Positions 10,393 to 21,283 of a DNA stretch of 64,000 nt are shown here, in pieces. Location of the stretch: positions 3,057,148 through 3,121,147 of the forward strand of contig OY725499.1 in NCBI GenBank assembly GCA_963281255.1, written 5' to 3'. Origin of the DNA: Aphrocallistes beatrix (lineage: Eukaryota; Porifera; Hexactinellida; Sceptrulophora; Aphrocallistidae). Below the pieces are notes generated by a model. It was not told the origin of the DNA and did not search any database. It worked only from the letters and a program-made list of their open reading frames with translations. Each line of letters opens with the position of its first letter. The stretch's first letter is position 1. A program made the position numbers and the translations under genes.

Positions 10393-10875
10393 AGCGCGCT
10401 TCGCTTGCTTGCGCTGTGCGGCTGGCGGACACTTTGTGTCCGCCGGAGGAGCCCTATGGGCGCCTGGGGTCACATTGATTAACTATAAGAGAGATAACAT
10501 CCCTGAATACACCTGTCCTACTGTTATAATCGATATCGCACGAAAAATCACCAAATTTATCAATTTTTAAAATTTTGATGCGTAACGATGACGTCATAAC
10601 AGAGTGATGCGTCATCATTTGTTGATGATAGTTGCATCATGTGTAAGGTATATTGGTATACAGATTTTATTAAAATTTCAGCCTTCTATCACCTACAATG
10701 GCTGAGTTATGCTCGAATAACTGTATTGCTTAGCTTTTAAAAATGTGACAATGACGTCATAATTCCATGATGAGCCGACATTTTGCTCTGAACTCAGAAC
10801 TTACTAGAGCCATAGCCAAAAGACTCCCACATGCCAAAAATCAGTTTTCTGTGCCTGGCAGTTTATACGTATATA
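10393..10875 (-). mobile_element. Helitron-like repeat (family H), copy 1, interrupted
   Basis: Starts with the conserved GC-rich hairpin end (reverse complement of ...GCGAAGCGCGCTTG) and the GGCGGACAC/GTGTCCGCC stem, then runs through the family body to 'gccaaaaatcagttttctgt'. The Ginger2-type element is inserted at 10876. Non-coding. Confidence 0.75.
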
Positions 10876-11036
10876 TGTTGCAGTGTATTAGAGATATTAG
10901 TGTGTACGCGTACACACGATATTTAAACCGTGTGTACGCGTAAACCCGAAATGTTTCGTGTGTACTCGTACACACGATAGTAATTTCCGTGTATTAGAGT
11001 TACTGCATAAAATGGGTTGATTGTAATGAGAATAAT
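10876..11036 (+). repeat. Left terminal inverted repeat of the Ginger2-type element
   Basis: Contains three copies of a perfectly or nearly palindromic motif (GTGTGTACGCGTACACAC at 10900-10917; variants at about 10929 and 10957). These are good candidates for transposase-binding sites. Confidence 0.9.
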
Positions 11037-11455
11037 AAGCGCTCTTCTTCGTTTGCTTGTGCTGCAATAAAATAGAAGCTTATTTACGAATCCCGAATAA
11101 ATTAATAAATATGTGGAGTAAATATATTAGTCCCCACAAATGATAGTTCTAATATGTTCATTAAGTTGTTTAATTGTTTGTTAAGTACTAATAATCAAGG
11201 CTGCACAATTTATATTGTGCGGATATCAGAGGCACTGTTAAGAAGTAACCTGTCTCTCAATGTGTTCTCCAGCAGGGGAAACTACTTCCTTGGATACTTT
11301 GCTTCGAAGTAGTGTGTCCTCAACGACTTCGAAGTAAAGTCCTGGGAACTATTTGTACCAAACTATCAAAAATAATAAATTCAATCTAATATGTACGGTT
11401 TGCAATCTCAGACGTATTTTGTAATCCAGGGATTAAACCTAATATGCATACAGTA

Positions 11456-11624
11456 GATTCTCGTTAGTACGAACACGGATAAGGCGAAATATCGGTTAAG
11501 AGGAATAAGATTTGATCCTCCCAGTTTTACAACTGTATGCAAATAACCTCGATTAATACGAATTCCTGATAATACGAACAAATTTGGATGGTTCCTTAAT
11601 GTTCTATTAACGAGAGTCTACTGT
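11456..11624 (+). mobile_element. Pogo-like MITE inside the Ginger2-type element
   Basis: TA-flanked element beginning CAGTAGATTCTCGTTAGTAC and ending ATTAACGAGAGTCTACTG, about 169 bp, with the 'GTACGAAC'-type interior typical of pogo/Tigger MITEs. A diverged relative lies at 52740-52830. Confidence 0.7.
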
Positions 11625-11720
11625 ATTTGGGAAAAATTTGAAATGTTCCTTGAGTTATTCTATTTGATTTGACTTAAACACACAACCCTTGATTTAACAG
11701 GGTATTATAAACGTTATTAG

Positions 11721-14186
11721 TAGGGATTCCAATCCCCGGATTGATTGAATATACTAATTTGTTGATCACACTCCGAAAATGATTTCCATTGACTAATATG
11801 ATAATATCACCTCTAGCTAATTATAAAAATGTAGAAAGTTTATTTGGGAATCCTTATCCACATATAACAATGAGTATCTGAATTTTAACATGCATACATA
11901 TATTACTAATGCATTCACATAACGTATACATATTACATTCTTTCCTGAATCGATATTGTTATTTTGGGGTATATGGCAGTGAACAATGTTAGATTTCGAG
12001 AATTTGAAGGTGCACCAATTTGGACACATTATAAGCGATCATCATGTGGAAACCTGGCAGAATGCAACATTTGTAAGAAGAATTTAAAGTGTCTTGGAGG
12101 ATCGACCAAAGGTTTACATGTCCACCTTAAATCTTGTCATAATGTCGATTTACTAAAACGTGATATTTTAGAGAGTGGTGTCAATAACACAAAAAACAAA
12201 AATTCAATTGAAGCACAAAAGAAACTGAAATATTTTATGAATGACGCAAGCCTTCCAGCTGTACTGGCCAGAATGACAGCTTGTGACGGCCTTTCTTTTA
12301 AAATATTTATTACTTCGCAGGACTTACGGAAATCTCTTACCGCACTAGGACACTCTGTACCTAAATCTATTACCAGTATTAGAGAATTAGTAATACAATA
12401 CGGTCAACAAATCCGCCAAAAACACATCCTAAAGTTAGCTAATCTTAAATTAGAAGGAAACAAATTTGCCCTTACATTGGATGAATGGACATCATTAGGA
12501 AATAGAAGATACTTGAATATAAATGTACATGGAAAGAGTTATCTTTTAAATCTTGGGTTAGTGCGAATAAAAGGAAGTTTCAGTGCAGAAATTTGTTCTG
12601 ATGCAATCTCTAATAGGCTAAGTGAATTTGGTTTAGATGTTCGTACAGATATTGTTGCCATCACAACAGATGGTTGTGCGATGATGAAAAAACTAGGTAG
12701 AATAATACCTCCATTCCAACAATTATGTTACGCATATGGACTCCAGCTAGTCATACAAGACATATTCTATCAAGCCTAAAACCCAAGAATTAATCTTTTC
12801 TACTACTGATTCTGATAAAGAGGAATAATCTTTGGATAATGATGAAGAAAGTGGTGGTTTAATTGTTTTAAATACCCCTGAACAGGAGAATTCTATAGAA
12901 CTTTGCGACGATATTAATTACACAGTGGCCAAAATACGTGGAATTGTGAAACAGTTCAAGCGATCACCATTGAAAAATGAAACACTCCAAAAATATGTCA
13001 GAGAAACCCATCCCATTGGATTAAACTTAATCCTTGATTGTAAGACTCGATGGAGTTCTCTACTAGATATGATATCAAGAATTATTCAACTTAAGCTACC
13101 GGTTCAAAAGGCTCTTTTGGACCTCGGGGAAAGTGTGGATCTAAGCGATCATGATTTCATCAAGATTGAATTAATTGCTAAAGCTCTCATGCCAATCAAA
13201 ATTGCAGTGGAAGCTCTATGTAGGCGTGATACTAATTTGATAACTGCGGAAGCAACAATAAAGTTTCTATTAAATGAGCTCAGTATTTCTGCTTCATATT
13301 TCAATAATCAAATTTTGGAAGCTATTGACAAGCGAATTATTCAAGAGAGATATATCGATGCATCGGTTGTTATTCAACATCTCCACAATCCTCAAGCGCA
13401 AATTGAGAAAAAGGTAACAATTATAACAGATTTTGTTGAGAATTATTTTCAAGAATTCGGGGAAATGTAGATGCTGAAGAAAATTTGAATGAAGCACAAT
13501 CCACAACCACTTTAGGAAATAATTGTGAATATTCAGATTCAGAAAATGTATCCGTCCAAGAGAAGCTCCAAATTGCAATAAATGCTTCTCTCAAAGATCC
13601 TCAAGAGAGTTCCCCAAAAACCTTACCACTATCAACTCTTCTAAAGTATGAGTTAACAATCGCTGAACAGACAGGGAAAAGAGGAAATCTTTCAGAAGAA
13701 ATTTATCAAATGCTCTACACATCATCCCACCAACTTCAGCAGAGGCTGAACGTATATTCTCTTCAGCAGCGTACCTATGCAATAGGTTTAGAAGTAGGCT
13801 CAGCGATGAAACAATAGATGTTTTGGTATTTATTAGGAATAACATCAATAATTTGTAATAGTATATGCTTTGGGAATCGAATCGTGATACTTTGCCGTAT
13901 TTCCATTTGTTTCTATGCTCCTTCATTATTACATTGATTTTCTCATTCACTTTAAATTAAATACAGTATGGAAGAACGTTAATAAATTCATTAATAATCG
14001 CCGTACAATGAAAGCAAGTAAATGGCTTGTAACTATTACAAACAATAATCCATCCAACATATTGTATATGCATATAGGAGTAAAATTTTGAATGTATTAA
14101 TTCAGCATGTTCAATCCCGGGATTGAACAATATTTCAATCCCGAAATCCCGGGATTGAGAAAATGCCCCCGGGATTGGAATCCCTA
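11721..14186 (+). mobile_element. hAT transposon, 2466 bp, nested in the Ginger2-type element
   Basis: Terminal inverted repeats TAGGGATTCCAATCCC / GGGATTGGAATCCCTA with a perfect 8-bp target duplication GTTATTAG at 11713-11720 and 14187-14194. Additional CCCGGGATTG motifs are repeated inside the right end (14105-14180) and may be transposase-binding repeats. The 8-bp duplication and the transposase domains inside both identify the hAT superfamily. Confidence 0.95.
11964..13858 (+). pseudogene. hAT transposase, broken by stops and frameshifts
   Basis: The reading begins with a BED-type zinc finger (APIWTHYKR, C-x2-C at CNICKK, H-x4-H at HVHLKSCH). It continues through the catalytic region (LTLDEWTSLGNRRYLNINVHG) and a CYAYGLQLVIQD motif matching the family C-A-H-x-L-x-L element. 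After breaks near 12779-12832, 13470-13485 and about 13720 it ends in the hATC dimerisation domain (SAEAERIFSSA, then SRLSDETIDVLVFIRNN). The first break introduces a stop, so this copy cannot make a full transposase, although its ends look intact enough to be mobilised in trans. Confidence 0.9.
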
Positions 14187-14678
14187 GTTATTAGTCAATG
14201 AAGTTATTATTCAAAGTTAAACAAATGGTATTCCTTATTTGTCACTAGACTGCTTCTAATCCTGTTTCAAAGATAGGTACAGAAATAAAATATTGTTTAT
14301 AATTTGAGATTCTCGCTGATTTGGACCATAAAAATCCCAGAAAATGACCACAAATTTCCCCACCCACGATTTTTTAAAATACTGGTTAAATTTTATCTGA
14401 TTATTGGACGACAATTCGCTACTTTATATGGAAATGTACCTCCTTGATATACCCAATTATCCATATAGAAAGTGATTTCATTTAAGGTGTTTCGAAATTT
14501 TCGCATGGATTTCGTTCATTAATGTAACGAAATAACTAACAAATTACGAGCAAATACAAGCCAGTAAATTCTGCATAGTAGGTAGTATATTAGTACTTGT
14601 ATTTAGCATGTTGACTGTCGAAATTGAGATACGAGAATTACTTACCATTTCAACACATCTAGTTAGAGTTTGTCAGAT

Positions 14679-16581
14679 TCAATTGTTGAAACATTTTACT
14701 CCTTTGTGACATTTAGTACCACAACTCCGGAGTGACTTTTTGCAAGGGCATCGATATGTTTTACAATGCTTACATCTGCAAAAAGAACCTTGTTCAATCC
14801 CTAAAGATGCATTTCGCATTGCAGAGGTCTGTGAGACAATTGCTGGAGGAACGATTGTTGGCTGTAGAAAGGAATTAGAAGAACACACCTCAAACTGGTT
14901 TCGTGTATAAGCTGTATTCAATGTCCCATCTCTGGTACCGATTGTGTAGACGCCTTCAGAAATATTCGTAACTACCCCAACATATTGCGTGGACCGAGGG
15001 AATTCATTTTATCTGGCCTCTCAATAGGAACTAGAACATTGTCCCCTATATTTGCTGGATGAAACTTTTTCGCTGATGACACAAGCATGCGATCATGTAG
15101 CTTTTCTTGGTTCCTTTTTATCCCAGCTCTAATTCCATCTGCTTTTGTTGCTTGAGTAGAGAGGTAGCACTTATTGCACCAAACAGGTGAACCATAACCT
15201 TCTTCTCCTTCGGTCATACCGCAATGAACATGTACGAATCCACTGCATCCTGGACAAGAATGTACGCCACTGGTTTCGTAACTACATACCACACAGTTTA
15301 AGGACTTGGGAGAGGAGTCAGACCCAAAGACACGAGTTCCATCAGGAATAGGCTGAGAAATTTCATCTAGATATGAATCTAGTTGAGGAATCGGGATAAC
15401 AAGTGATTCACTATCCCCATCAGAACTTTGCTGTTGGTCGTTGACATCCCCAGTTAGCATGGGAGGTATATCAAGAGATGAGGGAAGAGAATTGTTCATC
15501 TGAGCGTCCTCTGTTGAGGCGTTGATCTCACCAATAACAGCTTCAAGATCTTCCTCGTTTTGAATATGAGGAGCAAATTCTTCGGGTATTCCTAGATCAG
15601 ATAGTCCAAAAGATGGTTTGTGATGGAAAAGAGCCTCGTATGGTGTCATCCCAATGGTAGAATGAAAAGTTGTATTTTTTCGAATTGAACACGTCTCAGG
15701 TACTTAACCCAGCTCAGGTCATTCGAATTTTCTCTCATTTTCGAACCTAATGCGTTTTTTATTTCTCTGTTGGCTCGCTCTACAGACCCTTGACTTGCTG
15801 GGTGGCGTGGTTTTCCATGGATTATCTTGGTAGAGGGCCACTTTTCATCAATGAGAGAAAATAGAATGCTATTACAAAATTCGCCGCCATTATCAGACTG
15901 GAGAATATGGGGAGGTCCGAGTTCACAAAAATAATCTTCCAATGTATCTGCTACCTCTACAGCTGATTTGTGCTTGAAAGGTCGAAGAAGAATGTACTTG
16001 GTAAAATGGTCCTGATAAACCAACAACCATTTATAAGGAACGCCTGACTCTGACATGTTATGCTGCTCTGACATGTCCCTAAAGTCAATCAAATCAACCT
16101 GGCATCTTGACAAAAATTGGGTTGAAGAAATTGGCTTAACAACAACAGATTTTACAGATTTTTTGGCTTTGCGTAAATGACATTCTTCACAACTTTCCAA
16201 GAAGAGGGTGCAAGCTTTCTCAGTGATACCATGAAATTCTTTTGTCAATCTCTTATGTAAGCCTTCTCTCCTTGCGTGATTGTGCTCTATATGGATACGC
16301 TTAATGATATCGTACAGTTCCTCAATCGCTACTACGCGTTTGATCTGAGAGCAATCAGCTCCTTTCATTTTCAAATACAACAATCTGGTTGATTGGTAGG
16401 GAACTATTTTGAATCGTTGATGCAGCCGTTGCCAACGAATTCGCGCTGATCTTTCATTTGGAATAGGACTGGACATAAAATCAATTTTCTGAGAACTATT
16501 CAAAGTGGTATAGAGTTCAGAACGGTTTGAGAAGGGTAATTTCAAAAGTGACTCAATGAAAATCTGTTTTGCGTTAGACAT
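14679..16581 (-). pseudogene. Ginger2/KRBA2-like integrase with PHD finger and Cys-rich tail
   Basis: The N-terminal ORF (16581-15646) has the HHCC zinc finger (HIEHNHARREGLH ... CEECHLRK). The DDE triad follows: CQVDLIDF, LQSDNGGEF, and SQGSVERANREIKNAL for the Glu. The text IHGKPRHPASQGSVERAN is highly characteristic of KRBA2/Ginger2 integrases. After a frameshift near 15650 the next ORF continues (MTPYEALFHHKPSFGL) to a PHD-type Cys/His cluster (CVVCSYETSGVHSCPGC ... HVHC ... WCNKC). A second frameshift near 14975 leads to the last ORF, which ends in a CRCKHCKTYRCPCKKSLRSC cysteine-rich tail. Domain order matches animal proteins annotated as KRAB-A domain-containing 2-like. Confidence 0.9.
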
Positions 16582-16639
16582 AGTCTCGAATTATGAACCA
16601 AAAAAGTAAAAGAAAATTGTTAAAGAAGACGTTTTGAAA

Positions 16640-16800
16640 TAATTTATGGACAAAACAACAAACAATCATGAGAATGCTGACTACAATCTTCAAAGAATCA
16701 AGAACGTCCCCAAAATGACATCATCAGTCTATAATTACAATCAAAAAATCTTCAAAGAATCAAGAATGTCCCCAAAATGGAATCATCAGTCTATAATTAC
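16640..16800 (+). repeat. Short direct repeat near the Ginger2 right end
   Basis: A roughly 50-bp unit containing 'ttcaaagaatcaagaa' and 'catcagtctataattacaat' occurs twice between about 16688 and 16802, just inside the right arm. Possible subterminal binding repeats. Confidence 0.55.
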
Positions 16801-16947
16801 AATCAACCTATTTTATGCAGTAACTCTAATACACGGAAATTACTATCGTGTGTACGAGTACACACGAAACATTTCGGGTTTACGCGTACACACGGTTTAA
16901 ATATCGTGTGTACGCGTACACACTAATATCTCTAATACACTGCAACA
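16787..16947 (-). repeat. Right terminal inverted repeat of the Ginger2-type element
   Basis: Reverse complement of 10876-11036 with one visible mismatch (near 16810). It carries the same palindromic GTGTACGCGTACAC sites. Confidence 0.9.
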
Positions 16948-16956
16948 TATATACAT

Positions 16957-18012
16957 ATCCTTACTATTAAAACTCGATTAATGTTTGTTTGTTTGTGTGT
17001 GTGTATATATATATATATATCTGTAACGAATTGATTGAAGAAACTGTCAGGCCCAGAAAGCTGATTTTTGGCATGTGGGAGTTTTTTGGCTATGGCTCCA
17101 GTAAGTTCTGAGCTCAGACGAAAATGTCGACTCATCATGGAATTATGATGTCATTGTCACATTTTTAAAAGTTAAGCAATACAGTTATTCGAGCATAACT
17201 CAGCCATTATAGGAGATAGAAGGCTGAAATTTTAATAGAATCTGTATACTAACATATCTCACATATGATGTAACTATTATAAAAAATGATGACTCATCAC
17301 TTTGTTATTACGTCATCATTACTCATCAAAAATTTTAAAAATAAATTTGGTGATTTTTCGTGCGATATACACTGCCTGAACAAAAGTATTCGTACACTCC
17401 ATAATTCCCCATACAAATAGTTATAATACTGATTTATTTAGCGAGTCAAGGTATTTAATTGGTAAGAGATACACTTAATTTGTCTTCAAATTCGAATTCT
17501 CCACATTCAAATTACCCACTTTATAAGCTTTTAACTTAATTACTCTCCTTCAAAATTAAGTATCTTCGGCATTTGCTACCCTATGGCACATATCACTAGT
17601 TATCACCATTGTATATGATGGCATAAGTGGTACGAGGTGGCACAGTCTGATAATATTTAACCTTGTGGGAGATTAATCGAGTAGAAAGATCATAAAATGA
17701 GTAATTCGAATTTGAAGTTAAATTAAGCGTATCTCTTACCAATTAAATACCTTGACTCGCTAAATAAATCAGTATTATAACTATTTGTATGGGAAATTAT
17801 GGGGTGTACGAATACTTTTGTTCAGGCAGTGTAGATTATAACAATAGGACATACGTATTTAGAGATGTTATCTCCCTTATAATTAACCAATGTGACCCCA
17901 GGCGACCGAAGGGAGCCTCCGGCGGACACAAAGTGTCCACCAGCAGCGCAGCGCAAGCAAGCGAAGCGCGCTTGTATATATATAAACATTAATCGAGTTT
18001 TAATAGTAAGGA
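16957..18012 (+). mobile_element. Helitron-like repeat (family H), copy 2, with inserted Tc1 MITE
   Basis: Begins TCCTTACTATTAAAACTCG and ends with the hairpin-rich ...GCGAAGCGCGCTTG at about 17972. A TA run and an inverted copy of the 5' end (ending TTTTAATAGTAAGGA) follow. The terminal TC, the subterminal GC hairpin and a following T fit a Helitron-like element. The inverted copy of the 5' end after a microsatellite recalls Helentron-associated (HINE) structure. Non-coding. A Tc1-type MITE lies inside. Confidence 0.7.
17370..17831 (+). mobile_element. Tc1-type MITE, 462 bp
   Basis: Perfectly mirrored ends CACTGCCTGAACAAAAGTAT / ATACTTTTGTTCAGGCAGTG with TA on both sides (17368-17369, 17832-17833). 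Long inverted arms reach well into the element. A partial, diverged relative is at about 47935-48275. Confidence 0.85.
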
Positions 18013-18909
18013 TAATCTATTATAATAAATAAAATGATCGCTAATCGTACTTCAGTATTCCATCTTCGACCGCATCCCTCGTCCATTTTTTGAGATTTAG
18101 ATGGCAGGGCTATGATTGAGGTTATTATTTGCTTTGGATTCCTTTTAATGAGGTCTCTCAATCTTATTGCAAGCTAGAAGACTACAAAGGTCGATTAATG
18201 GCGTAGATGCGAATAAGATTATCTGTTGGTGTTCTAACTCTAAGAATGAAATGTTCGGACAAGCGAGGGTGTACTATATAGGGTTTTAAGAGGTGTAGAT
18301 ACGAATACTGTATTTCGTAACTATGTATGTAGTCAATATTTTGTTTGTTTTTGTTTACAATAGATATATGAAATAAACAAAATTTCGAAATAGATTAATG
18401 AAAATAATTATGTAATATCAAGGGCCCGTAGGGGCCTCTATATTAATTGATCTCGCCAGGCGCCCACAAGGCGATTCTGCGGAGTATTCGCTAGCCGTGC
18501 TACGTAAGTGCGGGAATCGTGTTTGCATAATTGAAAAGTATCTAATTTCTGAATTATTATTTTTCTTCAGGTGATAAGTGAAGCTAAAAATTAATAATCA
18601 CCCGGCTACCATTCGGGGATATACGGTATATATAATACAGATAGTGTATATAATGATGCCAGGGGATTTTTGACCAAATTATCAATATATCCAATATCTA
18701 CTGTATACGTATATGTATATTTCACGTTATTACTTTTTTTGATATTCAACAATAGTGCTCTTAAGCGATAGTATGAACCAAGTGTTCTACAATGATGTTA
18801 TTACTATGAGAATGAAATCATAAGTAATGTAGAGAAAATAGTAAAAAATTCAGTTTTTGCCAGGGTCTGAAAATTTAGCTTGGATGGTCAACTAGTTAAT
18901 AGACTCGCC
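18013..18909. repeat. Segmental duplicate of 25580-27340
   Basis: Blocks here (the 'catcttcgaccgcatccct' stretch, the 'gggcccgtaggggcctctat' stretch, the 'cttaagcgatagtatgaacc' stretch) recur in the same order at 25620-27330. That other copy additionally contains a fold-back element and a pogo MITE. No gene is seen. Confidence 0.75.
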
Positions 18910-19979
18910 CATAGCCTACTGTATATAAGGCCTCACAGTAACTTGCGGATTTGGGACTAGGGATGCGGTAGAAGATGGTTGAACTAATACATGAGCTGCC
19001 TTAAATCATTAACAAAGCCAATAGAGCTTAGGAATGTATTACTAGCATATATAAATATGGTGTCAAAGTACCCATATCCGTTGTTAAAATTTAGATTAGT
19101 CACCATATGGTTGCGGAATAGGTTATATTTGTGACAAATTTGGTGATTTTCAGGTCGTTTAAGGGCACTTCTAAGTGTTTTTATTATAAAACTTTTCGCA
19201 TAGAACTGAGATGTGAATGGGTTAATTAATACGAAAAATTTGGAATTTTTAATGGAATGTTGCTACATTCCAGTGTTGCTATGGAAACGTGTTTTGGTCA
19301 GTTGGCGTTATATCTTGAAAACTGCAATAGCTACACATTCAAATGTAATTCCATTGGATAGCGAATATACTACTTCCTATTAAGCGATAATATAATTTCG
19401 ACCTCTAAATTCAATGGCTTACGAGATATCACATTAGTCACATTTGGTCATTTGTCGAATATCTTGTAAACCATTGAATTTAGACGTCGAAATTATATTA
19501 TCACTTAATAGAAAATAGTCTATTGGCTATCAAATGGGATTACATTTGAATGTCTAGCTATCGCGGTTTTCAAGATATAACCCTAACTGACCAAAACACG
19601 TTTCCATAGCAACACTGGAATGTAGCAACATTCCATTAAAAATTCCAAATTTTTCGTATTAATTAACCCATTCACATCTCAGTTCTATGCGAAAAGTTTT
19701 ATAATAAAAACACTTAGAAGTGCCCTTAAACGACCTGAAAATCACCAAATTTGTCACAAATATAACCTATTCCGCAACCATATGGTGACTAATCTAAATT
19801 TTAACAACGGATATGGGTACTTTGACACCATATTTATATATGCTGGTAATACATTCCTAAGCTCTATTGTGCTTTGTTAATGATTTATGGCAGCTCATGT
19901 ATTAGTTCAACCATCTTCTACCGCATCCCTAGTCCCAAATCCGCAAGTTACTGTGAGGCCTTATATACAGTAGGCTATG
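18910..19979. repeat. Long fold-back palindrome, copy 1 (about 1.07 kb)
   Basis: An almost perfect palindrome with arms of about 530 bp meeting near 19445, beginning CATAGCCTACTGTATATAAG and ending with its reverse complement. Arms include 'aaacgtgttttggtcagtt' on one side and its complement on the other. No protein is encoded. Related copies lie at 25689-26382 and 41623-42615. It replaces a short segment found at 28655-28700 in the paralogous upstream region of transporter copy 4. Confidence 0.9.
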
Positions 19980-20143
19980 GTTTAGTATATATGATGTAAC
20001 AGGAATCGTCCATGTTTGAACCTAAGTTGACTAATTCATTGAAAATGGTGGTGAGGATGAATGGTTAAGGTTGGATTTAATTCATAAAGATTACTGCTTC
20101 CAAGTAACCTCAAAGAATGTCAACATAATGTTTGAGTTTTTAG

Positions 20144-20150
20144 TATAAAA
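20144..20150 (+). promoter_or_regulatory. TATA box-like site upstream of transporter copy 3
   Basis: TATAAAA lies 38-44 bp upstream of the ATG at 20188 and is conserved at 29073-29079 before copy 4. The equivalent position before copies 1 and 5 reads TGTAAAAG or TTGTAAAAG, so these appear to lack it. Promoter function is inference. Confidence 0.4.
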
Positions 20151-20187
20151 GAAACGAATAAGAACGAGTAACAATTAACAATATAAA

Positions 20188-21283
20188 ATGACCACTCTGA
20201 ATAACTTCATCCCAATACATTATCCAAACGTACTGTTTGATAAAGTACTAACTGCGTGCAAATTTCCTCAAAAATACGAACATTCATTCTACAAGATATT
20301 AGCATGGGCGACTACCTATTACTTCTACTTTGCACTCTATTATTCGTACACTGTCCTCAGCACTGTGAAAGGAACTCTCAACCCTCCATGTCTATCCAGG
20401 AATGATACAGGAAATCTTTCAATGCCTAACTCGACTCAGGATGGGAACTGCTCTGGTTGGGAACCGTTCATTGGAGATCATGGAAGCACTCTTCTAGGAA
20501 TTCTAGATTTCGTTGTTTTGTTCACGTTTTCGATTTTAAATATAATAGTAGGAAATATCACAGACCATTTTGATTACCGCTACAACATATGCGTCGGTGG
20601 AGTTATACTGTTCCTATCTTCCACTCTTTTCGGATCGGGCTATTATTTAGAAATCCATTCTTTTCCTTATTATTTGTTCGCTTATGTTTTGCTAGGGATT
20701 GGAGGCTGTGGAGTATCTGGATGCATAGGAGTGATTGGAAAATGGTTTCATGGAAAGAGGAGTGGCATTATCATAGGAATCTGGTCTACTTCGGTTCCAT
20801 TATCTCGCATTCTTGGTAAACCTCTTGCCAGCATCTGGTCGGATTATGCATGGGTGCATCATTCTATTCCTCTTCGATACTTTGTGGCACAGCGACTATC
20901 CTGATATTCTTATTTCTAGTTCCCGATCCTGCATACCTCCAACAAAATAAGAAAGAATTCACACTCACTAAAAATGCTAAGAAACTAATTCTATCTCGAT
21001 ATCGTTAGCAAGTCACAAATCCTTAAAAGGTAATTCTAACGCCGCTGCTACGATTTTGGGAATCATTACTTCTTTCGGATGCATTGGCGGTGCATTGGGA
21101 GGTTTTCTTCCAGGAATTCTAATACGATTCGGGATCGCAGCAGTTCTCTTTTCCACCATGATGAGTACCTTTATCTCTGTTCTCTTCCTAACAAGGATCA
21201 CCTTCAAAGATTGTTGCAAACTCGTGAAGAGGATCTACTCCTTCCTGAAGTGTAACCGTCATGTTTATGTTGTACAGTATTGA
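20188..21283 (+). pseudogene. SLC37-like MFS transporter, copy 3 (deleted, frameshifted)
   Basis: An intact N-terminal reading (MTTLNNFIPIHYPNVLF..., glycosylation-type NDT/NST sites, SGWEPFIGDHGSTLLGILDF, NITDHFDYRYN) runs through the GKWFHGKRSGIIIGIW signature loop. A frameshift follows near 20850. An internal deletion of roughly 350 bp or more, at about 20980, joins the central-loop codons to the region encoding SISLASHKSLKGNSN. The last two helices survive to 21255. Downstream (21300-21880) the flank matches that of copy 5 and leads into a tail-to-tail copy of the small membrane ORF. Confidence 0.85.

Larger units (their letters stand above)
10876..16947 (-). mobile_element. Ginger2/KRBA2-like DNA transposon, 6.07 kb including a nested hAT
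   Basis: Inverted repeats of about 160 bp with one visible mismatch run from TGTTGCAGTGTATTAGAG at 10876 and its reverse complement ending at 16947. TATA flanks both sides (10872-10875 and 16948-16951), consistent with the 4-bp target duplication of Ginger elements, though the target is itself palindromic. The minus-strand gene at 14679-16581 encodes the integrase. Without the nested hAT and its duplication the element would be about 3.6 kb. The near-identity of the arms suggests recent activity, although the gene carries two frameshifts. Confidence 0.9.

Noticed and set aside
10900-10980. CRISPR- or telomere-like interpretation of the repeated GTGTACGCGTACAC motifs
   Set aside because: They occur as mirrored sets in two transposon arms and the genome is eukaryotic.
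16646-16900. 84-codon ORF at the Ginger2 right end
   Set aside because: Translates the terminal inverted repeat and a short direct repeat; not a protein.
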